NCBI GenBank assembly: GCA_910577685.1
Contig: CAJTOH010000072.1
Span: 1 to 10,709 of the forward strand
From: an uncultured Dorea sp.
GTDB lineage: Bacteria > Bacillota > Clostridia > Lachnospirales > Lachnospiraceae
Length of the DNA: 10,709 bases
Direction of reading: 5' to 3'
This document shows, piece after piece, positions 5,542-10,709 of this stretch. The position numbers and the translations under genes are program-made. The notes beneath the pieces were generated by a model, which was not told the origin of the DNA, did no database searches, and saw nothing but the letters and a program-made list of their open reading frames with translations. How positions within the stretch are numbered: position 1 is the stretch's first letter; each line of letters begins with the position of its first letter.

Positions 5542-5582
5542 AAAAAAGGTCAGCATACCCCCAAATTAAGATACGCTGACCT
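5542..5582 (-). terminator. Intrinsic terminator without an obvious gene
   Basis: On the minus strand AGGTCAGCGTAT (5571-5582) pairs with ATGCTGACCT and flanking bases (5547-5558), 12 bp with two wobbles, directly followed by a T6 run (5542-5547). It would stop leftward transcription. The only leftward transcription unit to its right before the nuclease is the tRNA, which has its own terminator, so this one may serve a lost gene or a small RNA. Confidence 0.62.
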
Positions 5583-5713
5583 GCTTATTAACCCTTTATA
5601 AAGTGTATGAGCGTCATATAGTAGCCGTACAGATACGCCTATTTCCTCTTAAATCACCCTATTTCCCTCTATTGGGACGTAAGATAATCTCTGATTTTTT
5701 CTCCCGGAAAATG

Positions 5714-5753
5714 AAAAAAGCCTAGTCCCAATACACCGATTGAACTAAGCCTT
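5714..5753 (-). terminator. Terminator of the tRNA-Ala gene
   Basis: Immediately after the tRNA, the minus strand carries GGCTTAGTTCAAT and ATTGGGACTAGGCT (arms around CGGTGT), pairing with wobbles and one bulge, then a T6 run (5714-5719). It begins about 6 nt past the tRNA 3' end. Confidence 0.65.
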
Positions 5754-5759
5754 ATGGAA

Positions 5760-5832
5760 TGGAGTATAGGGGATTCGAACCCCTGGCCTCAACAATGCGA
5801 ATGTTGCGCGCTCCCAACTGCGCTAATACCCC
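5760..5832 (-). tRNA. tRNA-Ala (anticodon CGC)
   Basis: A 73-nt cloverleaf is complete on the minus strand: acceptor GGGGTAT / ATACTCC with discriminator A, D-arm GCGC-AGTTGGGA-GCGC, anticodon arm CAACA-TTCGCAT-TGTTG with anticodon CGC, variable AGGCC, and T-arm AGGGG-TTCGAAT-CCCCT. The acceptor has the G3-U70 wobble pair that defines alanine identity. The CCA end is not encoded. Codon read: GCG. tRNA 3' ends are common integration sites; no copy of this 3' end was found elsewhere in the window. Confidence 0.95.
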
Positions 5833-5840
5833 ATACCATG

Positions 5841-5848
5841 ATTATATC
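5841..5848 (-). promoter_or_regulatory. Extended -10 promoter of the tRNA gene
   Basis: Minus strand TGATATAAT places a perfect TATAAT at 5841-5846 with an extended -10 TGn in front. It lies 8 bp before the tRNA 5' end, giving a leader of only one or two bases. No good -35 is seen at the normal distance. Confidence 0.5.
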
Positions 5849-5901
5849 ACGAATCAAATAAGAAGAAAAGAAAAATTTTCAAAAAAACAAATAAAAATCC
5901 T

Positions 5902-6813
5902 CTACCTCTTCGCCTTCCGGTATCCTGCCTCCTGCGCCTCTTCCTCCGTGCGGAAAATTACCAGATTCTTAGAGTCCTCCATCTCCTCATATGCCGCCTG
6001 CCCCGGACAATGGTAAATCTTCGATCTGGAATTCCCCCTAATCTCCCCTTCCACCGGCTCTGCCTGTGAAACATCCGTCCGCCCCTCTTTACTATCCCCC
6101 GTCGCATAGTCAATCGTAACCCCCGGCTGAACATTATAGACAAACACATTAAAAGAAATCCCCTCTCCATCGTCCTCAACAGAGTATGCCTCCATCTGAA
6201 CGCCGTCCGCCAGCAGGTTATCCCCCTCAAAGACCGGAGTAACCCTGTATAAGACATGGTTATTTGTTTCCTTCACATAATCCGCCACCATATTTTCAAA
6301 GGGCAGCATCCCGTCCACGTTCATATAGCGAGTACCCGTAATCAGATTCTTCTCATTCGCATTTTCACCCGATAACTGATAACCAATCAAATGGCAGCGG
6401 TTATACAGATTTTTCCCCTCTACATGTTCATACTGAATAGAGTGCCATCCGGTCGGTTTCACATGGCTGATACTTCCTCTATCCTCCGTCGGCATAAGGT
6501 CCGTCCCCACGCTGGCATAAGCCTCGCCGCACCTTCCCAGACTATCTAATTCGCTGTATATCTCAAACGACCGTTCCCCCGAATCCTCACCCGAAAAATC
6601 CGGTTCATTTCCATTAATCTCTACATAAGGCTCCCCGGAATACTCAGGCGCCTCTTCCACTGAACCGCTAATCTCCCCGCCCTTTGCCCTCGTTTCCGTC
6701 TCCGTCCCAGTCTTACCCCCGTCCTCGCAAGCCGTAAGAAACATACAGCACAAAAGCGCCAGAAACCAATAATACACATTCTTCCTTATGTTCAAATTAT
6801 AAGCCCTTCTCAT
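5902..6813 (-). CDS. Lipoprotein DNA/RNA non-specific endonuclease
   Basis: Surface-anchored nuclease of 303 aa. The N-terminus has a basic start, a hydrophobic stretch (about 14-28) and a lipobox LTAC with lipidated Cys29, then a Gly/Glu/Ser-rich linker to about 75. The catalytic domain (about 80-240) belongs to the DNA-entry nuclease branch of the beta-beta-alpha-metal family: YNRCHLIGYQL (137-147) with His141 as expected general base, followed by ENANEKNLITGTRYMN (150-165) containing the metal-ligand Asn, and GMLPFEN (168-174). The last ~45 residues (SKIYHCPG ... FRTEEEAQEAGYRKAK) match the small Ada-like metal-binding tail often appended to secreted nucleases. It would degrade extracellular nucleic acid for nutrition or competition/uptake; no competence gene is nearby. 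Its ATG overlaps the TGA of the 138-aa gene, so they form one unit. Confidence 0.9.
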   Translation of the reverse strand: MRRAYNLNIRKNVYYWFLALLCCMFLTACEDGGKTGTETETRAKGGEISGSVEEAPEYSGEPYVEINGNEPDFSGEDSGERSFEIYSELDSLGRCGEAYASVGTDLMPTEDRGSISHVKPTGWHSIQYEHVEGKNLYNRCHLIGYQLSGENANEKNLITGTRYMNVDGMLPFENMVADYVKETNNHVLYRVTPVFEGDNLLADGVQMEAYSVEDDGEGISFNVFVYNVQPGVTIDYATGDSKEGRTDVSQAEPVEGEIRGNSRSKIYHCPGQAAYEEMEDSKNLVIFRTEEEAQEAGYRKAKR

Positions 6814-7226
6814 AACTTCTTATATACCTCCTTTGTAATCCTCTCATGGGATGAACCTTTAAATTCCTCGGTCCTCTCCAACACCCAGTTTTCATCTGAC
6901 AAATTAATTGAAAAATAAAAATCTGCCGGATAGCAGCGGTTCCATTTATATAAAATTACAGCCTCAACCTTTTGCAGAAACTCCCCAATATCCCTATCTT
7001 CCACAAAACAAAACTCCCCATCTTTCGCATCACGTAGAAAATCCTCCGAGACCACGATCTCCGTCTCAACGGCATCTTTAAACAACCTGCCTGAATATTC
7101 ATTCATATACAGCCGTCTCTTCCCACATTCCAGTAACATATTCTCCCGCAGAAGCCGATCCTGACTCTGCCGGCGGCAATGAAACATCATTCCGTTTTTT
7201 TCATCCACACATACAGCGACTATCAT
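6810..7226 (-). CDS. Small conserved protein often labelled 'ribonuclease Z'
   Basis: Protein of 138 aa. From memory it matches a Lachnospiraceae family starting MI.(A/V)CVD.. GMMF..RRQSQDR.L, with a central CFVED block (73-77), AVILYKWNRCYPADFYF (88-104) and an ending EEFKGSSHERITKEVY. Databases often call these 'ribonuclease Z', but no metallo-beta-lactamase HxHxDH motif is present and the length is under half of RNase Z, so that name is not supported. No signal peptide or membrane segment. GAGGTG lies 8 nt before the ATG. The stop overlaps the nuclease start (ATGA), implying coexpression with it. Function unknown. Confidence 0.78.
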   Translation of the reverse strand: MIVAVCVDEKNGMMFHCRRQSQDRLLRENMLLECGKRRLYMNEYSGRLFKDAVETEIVVSEDFLRDAKDGEFCFVEDRDIGEFLQKVEAVILYKWNRCYPADFYFSINLSDENWVLERTEEFKGSSHERITKEVYKKL

Positions 7227-7314
7227 ATTCTCAACACCTCTTCTTCAAAATCTCCGCACATTCCTATTCTCCTCCGTCTCTTTTTCAAAACAATTAAACT
7301 ACTGCATTATTAGT

Positions 7315-8733
7315 CTATTCTCCTTTACCGCCCACACTCCTTCCGCCCCGGCGCAAAGATTGGGTATGAACATTATAAATTATTCCTACCGTCGCCGCCA
7401 GCGTAAACAACTCCGCAACGGGAACCGCAGCCCAAACTCCCGTCACCTCCAGAAATCTCGGCAAAATCAATAAAAATATTATAATAAACACAAACGTTCT
7501 TAAAAAAGAAATCACTGCAGACGCCTTTCCATTTGACAGCGCCGTAAATAAAGCAGATGCAAAAATATTGCATCCTGAGAACAAAAAACTAAATGAAAAC
7601 ACGGCAAATCCCGTTTTTGTAATCAGAAAAACATTTCTATTATCCTTTGCAAAAACCCACGCAATACTCTCTCCTGCAAAAAAGGACAGCAAAAATACAA
7701 CCACTGACACAATTATAATAAAACAAAAACTAATATGTACCACATGTTTCAGCCGCCTCAGGTCTCCGCTCCCATAGTTATAGCTTATTACAGGGGCAAC
7801 TCCCATAGAAAACCCGATATAAAGCGTCGTCAAAAGAAATTGAGAATAAATAATGACCGTGATTGCAGCCACTCCATCTTCCCCCAACAGCCTCATCATC
7901 GCCCCATTAAACAAAAACGTGGTCACCGCCGCCGACAACTGGCTAACCATTTCAGAAACTCCATTTGAGCAGCTTTTTTTCAAAACCTTAAAATCCATCC
8001 GGGGTTTGCAAAAATAAAGAATCTTTTCATCAGTTTGGAAAGACCGGAAACCTCTACGAAAACACGGCATATCTTTCCTGCTCAAAAAAAATACGACGCC
8101 GGCAATCGCAGGTATCATATATCCGATACCCGTACCAAGCGCCGCTCCCCTGACTCCCATTTGCATCAAAACTATAAAAATATAATCAAACACAATATTT
8201 GCAATTCCTGCAATCACAGAAAGAAACAGCCCCAAAGTTGGTTTTCCGGCAGTCACAAATAGATTCTGGAATAAAACCTGCAACATATTTCCACATGCAA
8301 AAATAAGCTGCGTCTCTAAATACTCCCTGCAATATGGATATAAGATCTCGCTTGCACCCAATCCCCACACAATTTCATCTAAAAAATATAACCCGGCCGC
8401 CGTAATAACAAGCCCGGTTATCCCCCCTGCAAGAATAATGAGAGTAAAATTACTTCTGGCTTCGTCCATCCTCCCTCTTCCCATTTTCTTAGCCACCACA
8501 GCGCTCCCGCCTGTTGCGAGCATCGTTCCCAGTCCGACAATAATATTAATGACAGGACAGACGATATTAATCGACGACAGGGCGTCCGTACCCACAAAAC
8601 GTGAGACAAACACAGTATCTACAATGGTATAAAGCCCCATAAACAGCATCATAACCATACTCGGGAAAGCGAATCTAATCAGAGATAACGCATTAAAATC
8701 AACTGCCAACGGATTGACATGCGTATTATTCAT
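7315..8733 (-). CDS. MATE-family efflux transporter
   Basis: Multidrug/metabolite exporter of 472 aa with about 12 membrane segments in two halves, the size and layout of the DinF/MepA-like MATE proteins driven by Na+ or H+. Landmarks are the first helix LYTIVDTVFVSRFVGTDAL (34-52), GTMLATGGSAVVAKKMGRG in the second/third segments, an internal loop with basic residues (about 218-255), and the second-half signature MGVAPVISYNYGSGD. The substrate cannot be read from sequence. The ATG at 8733 has GGGGAGGAAG in front and overlaps the end of the AraC-GNAT gene by 8 bp, so the regulator and pump are translated from one mRNA; the regulator probably controls the pump. Confidence 0.93.
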   Translation of the reverse strand: MNNTHVNPLAVDFNALSLIRFAFPSMVMMLFMGLYTIVDTVFVSRFVGTDALSSINIVCPVINIIVGLGTMLATGGSAVVAKKMGRGRMDEARSNFTLIILAGGITGLVITAAGLYFLDEIVWGLGASEILYPYCREYLETQLIFACGNMLQVLFQNLFVTAGKPTLGLFLSVIAGIANIVFDYIFIVLMQMGVRGAALGTGIGYMIPAIAGVVFFLSRKDMPCFRRGFRSFQTDEKILYFCKPRMDFKVLKKSCSNGVSEMVSQLSAAVTTFLFNGAMMRLLGEDGVAAITVIIYSQFLLTTLYIGFSMGVAPVISYNYGSGDLRRLKHVVHISFCFIIIVSVVVFLLSFFAGESIAWVFAKDNRNVFLITKTGFAVFSFSFLFSGCNIFASALFTALSNGKASAVISFLRTFVFIIIFLLILPRFLEVTGVWAAVPVAELFTLAATVGIIYNVHTQSLRRGGRSVGGKGE

Positions 8734-9580
8734 ATCTGGCTTCCTCCCCGCTTTTCATACAAAAAACAAACCGCTGGGTCGGATAACCATATTCCACAAG
8801 CAACTCTCTTTCCGCAAAACCAAGGCTTCTGTATTCCTTGCGGTAACCCGTATCAGCCTTATCGCCTTCCCGATATGTAGTTATACTAACCTCCCTGCCG
8901 CAAATAAGCCCGTCCGCAAGTCTTTCAAGAAAAATCTTCGTAATGCCCAGATTCCGGTACTGCGGATGAACGGCAAGAAATTCTATGGCGCCAGCCTCGG
9001 CGGAAAAGACCATAATACCAACCGCCGCCCCTCTGTCCCTCAAAATCATTGCTTCCTTATCCGCAATACGTCTCTTAAGATTCTCCGTATATTCCGCCTC
9101 ATTCAGTCTAGGAAATCCATCGACCGCCAGACGCACCAACTCCATCCAATCAACCATATCCGAAGACTTTGCAAACCTTATATCGTCTTTCGTAAAATTT
9201 CTTTTTCCGGTCGTCACATTAAGACGAATCTCATGCTGCAGCGGATAAAATTCTTCTGCTTCCCGAAATTCGCCGGGAGTAACTTTATACATTGCTTTAA
9301 AAATATCATGAAAAGCCTGCTGGCTTTCATATCCGCTTATAACGGCAATTTCAATGATTGTTTTATCCGAAGCAACCAACAGCTTCGCCGCTTCCGTAAT
9401 CTGCCGCCTTCTCACATAATCGTGGAGCGTCAGACCTACGGTTCTCTTAAACATCCTGTGTAAATGATACTTAGAATAATGCAGCGCGCCGGCAACCATA
9501 TCCAAATCCAACTTTTGATTCAGATGCTCCTCTATATATCGAATAGCCTGGGAGATAATATGCGCAGTTTGGGTATTCAT
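8726..9580 (-). CDS. AraC-type regulator fused to GNAT acetyltransferase
   Basis: Fusion protein of 284 aa. Residues about 8-105 are an AraC/XylS double helix-turn-helix: HLNQKLDLDMVAGALHYSKY, then HLHRMFKRTVG, and the second helix-turn-helix AVISGYESQQAFHDIFKAMYKVTPGEFR. After a linker, residues about 128-270 form a GNAT domain with IEFLAVHPQYRNLGITKIFLE (199-219) including the Arg-x-x-Gly acetyl-CoA loop, SITTYREGDKADTGYRKEY and LGFAERELLVEYGYPTQR. AraC HTH at the N-terminus with an effector or enzyme domain behind is the order seen in Rob/Ada-like and drug-responsive regulators. AAGGAGG lies 7 nt before the ATG. It overlaps the MATE gene by 8 bp. The GNAT part may sense or acetylate the pump's substrate; inferred. 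Confidence 0.9.
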   Translation of the reverse strand: MNTQTAHIISQAIRYIEEHLNQKLDLDMVAGALHYSKYHLHRMFKRTVGLTLHDYVRRRQITEAAKLLVASDKTIIEIAVISGYESQQAFHDIFKAMYKVTPGEFREAEEFYPLQHEIRLNVTTGKRNFTKDDIRFAKSSDMVDWMELVRLAVDGFPRLNEAEYTENLKRRIADKEAMILRDRGAAVGIMVFSAEAGAIEFLAVHPQYRNLGITKIFLERLADGLICGREVSITTYREGDKADTGYRKEYRSLGFAERELLVEYGYPTQRFVFCMKSGEEARYE

Positions 9581-9689
9581 CAGATTTCCTCCTTCAAAAA
9601 GTTATAATCCCATTCTAACACACATAAATTTTGATCTTTTCATTATTCTTGCTGTCAGTGTATTCCTCTTTGCCGCCTCCGGAATATTT

Positions 9690-10631
9690 TTAATTTGCGA
9701 TATGCGCTTCTCCCAGCGCCCGCTCTAACTCTGCTCTCGTATGTCTGTGTCCGTGCCTGTTTTCCGACATATAGTGATTGTGTTCATGAACATGCGAAAC
9801 CGTATGTGTATGTGTCACTCCATCGTGCGTATGTGAAAAAGAATGATGATGCTGATGTACATGATTCCGAATCAACGTATCTGCAACCACAAACGCGGTA
9901 CCGATCAGCATGATTGCCAACGCCGCCAAATACGTTCCGGAAAGGCTCTCCCGCAAGAACACGAAGGAAAAAAATACTCCTACGAACGGCGCCGCCGCAT
10001 AATATGCACTGGTTTTGGCCGCGCCTATAATATTCTGCGCCCGTATATAAAGAAAAATGCTGAGGCCATACGCTATGAAACCAAGCAGCAGAGCCGCTGC
10101 AATATAGTTGACTCCGGGTATCCTCTCACGCTTTAACATCGCAATAGAAAACGATCCGAGACCTGAAAATATACCTTTTAAAATTACGATCTCATACGTG
10201 CTTTTAGAAGCTATATTTCTTGTACAATTATTTTCAAATCCCCAGCATACCGCCGCCGTTAAAACGAATAAAGAGCCATAGGAAAAGTTCAGGCTTTCTA
10301 TTCCCTCAAAGGAAAGAATTACGCTCGAAAGACTAATAAATCCGATCGCAGCCCACAGACGTTTTGACACCGCTTCATGAAATATAAAAAGCGCAACTAC
10401 AGTCGTAGCCACAATCTCAAAATTACCAAGGAGCGAAGCATTTGCGGAAGAACCATACTTAATACCCAGCATCAAAAAAATCGGCGCTGCAATATCAAGG
10501 ACGATCATTCCTATCACAAATGGTAAATCTTTCTGAGACAGCCTTTCGGATTGACCGGAAGCCTTCCTTCCCACTAACGCCGCAATACCGATCCCTATTC
10601 CGGCGCCCAGATATAATAACGCCGCCATCAT
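9690..10631 (-). CDS. EamA/DMT permease, N-terminus broken, His-rich tail
   Basis: Drug/metabolite-type permease, 313 aa in the open frame. About nine membrane segments are visible from MMAALLYLGAGIGIGI (segment 2 of the usual ten) to YLAALAIMLIGTAFVVADTL, with the EamA repeat features FEIVATTVVALFIFHEAVSKRLW and AAPFVGVFFSFVFLRESL. The first segment is missing. The frame continues upstream without a ribosome site as GKFELLKNIEPT, which is native family sequence, while pieces of the expected beginning lie in other frames (FSTPIGV and VLIFQGSA), and a TGA falls in frame at 10698-10700. So the gene appears frameshifted near 10650-10690 rather than starting at 10631. The last 58 residues hold about 17 His in HTH/HVH patterns, a probable cytoplasmic metal-binding tail seen in some clostridial permeases of this type. 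Substrate unknown. Confidence 0.82.
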   Translation of the reverse strand: MMAALLYLGAGIGIGIAALVGRKASGQSERLSQKDLPFVIGMIVLDIAAPIFLMLGIKYGSSANASLLGNFEIVATTVVALFIFHEAVSKRLWAAIGFISLSSVILSFEGIESLNFSYGSLFVLTAAVCWGFENNCTRNIASKSTYEIVILKGIFSGLGSFSIAMLKRERIPGVNYIAAALLLGFIAYGLSIFLYIRAQNIIGAAKTSAYYAAAPFVGVFFSFVFLRESLSGTYLAALAIMLIGTAFVVADTLIRNHVHQHHHSFSHTHDGVTHTHTVSHVHEHNHYMSENRHGHRHTRAELERALGEAHIAN

Positions 10632-10709
10632 AGTCGGTTCAATATTTTTAAGTAACTCAAACTTCCCACACCGATTGGTGTGCTGAACCTTGAAAAATCA
10701 ATACTTTAG

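Larger units (their letters stand above)
5186..5759. other. AT-rich gene-free stretch with hairpins
   Basis: No convincing gene on either strand. Contents: a large GC-rich hairpin (5225-5274), about 190 bp of very AT-rich DNA with only short inverted repeats (for example AGAATT ... AATTCT near 5377-5400), a second GC-rich hairpin (5468-5498), a leftward terminator with no gene in front of it (5542-5582), about 130 bp of unassigned sequence, and the tRNA terminator (5714-5753). A 25-codon minus-strand frame (5437-5514) crosses the second hairpin but has no ribosome site. Confidence 0.6.

Noticed and set aside
5676..5733. TATTGGGAC / GTCCCAATA inverted repeat, 36 bp apart, as a possible recombinase site
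   Set aside because: One arm belongs to the tRNA terminator stem; nine bases at this distance can occur by chance, and no recombinase is encoded here.
5760..5780. tRNA 3' end as an att site with a duplicate elsewhere in the window
   Set aside because: I searched by eye for TGGAGTATAGGGG-type repeats in 1-5700 and found none.
8714..9463. Long plus-strand open frame (249 codons)
   Set aside because: Lies antisense to the AraC-GNAT gene, has no ribosome site, and its Arg/Lys/Ser/Phe-rich translation has no family look; the minus-strand gene explains the region fully.
1..10709. CRISPR array, rRNA or prophage structural genes
   Set aside because: No regularly spaced direct repeats with unique spacers, no rRNA-like sequence and no phage morphogenesis motifs were seen.

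Overview
The window looks like chromosomal DNA of an anaerobic gut Firmicute, most likely Lachnospiraceae/Clostridia. This rests on moderate-to-low GC, strong AGGAGG ribosome binding sites, a lipoprotein DNA-entry-type nuclease next to the small protein often labelled 'ribonuclease Z' in that family, a MATE pump behind an AraC-GNAT fusion regulator, and an EamA permease with a His-rich tail. Family assignments come from recognising motifs by eye; no database search was run. Almost every gene is on the minus strand; only one short regulator is on the plus strand.

Left region (1-2260): an OmpR-type response regulator and a histidine kinase with almost no extracellular loop form a two-gene operon (ATGA overlap), read leftwards from a good promoter at 2039-2067. 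Past the kinase, at 94-137, lie four contiguous 11-bp direct repeats set against a TATAAT. This is the expected architecture for a promoter switched on by an OmpR-type regulator, and its target gene would lie off the left edge. Upstream of the operon is a 45-codon remnant of an Rpn/PD-(D/E)XK transposase-nuclease family gene.

Middle accessory region (about 2280-5760): AT-rich and full of poorly known genes. A small XRE regulator (3683-3922, +) diverges from a two-gene unit (3483 to 2377, -) encoding an unknown protein and a probable DUF5688-like protein. The shared intergenic region holds two promoters, each with a TTACATTG element at or beside its -35, and the leader of the minus unit carries a long stem-loop just before the ribosome binding site. 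A decayed second copy of an XRE gene sits at the far end of the unit. Convergent with the regulator is another two-gene unit (5185 to 3928, -): an unknown 186-aa protein and a DUF1643 protein. Between this unit and a tRNA-Ala(CGC) gene (5760-5832, -) is a 570-bp stretch with two strong hairpins and two leftward terminators but no convincing gene. The position beside a tRNA 3' end and the gene fragments suggest an old or decayed integration zone, but I found no duplicated tRNA end to prove it.

Right region (5900-10709): a secreted or surface lipoprotein nuclease overlapping a small conserved protein of unknown function, then an AraC-GNAT regulator overlapping a MATE efflux transporter (probably one transcript), then an EamA/DMT permease whose coding frame is broken at its N-terminus near the window edge.
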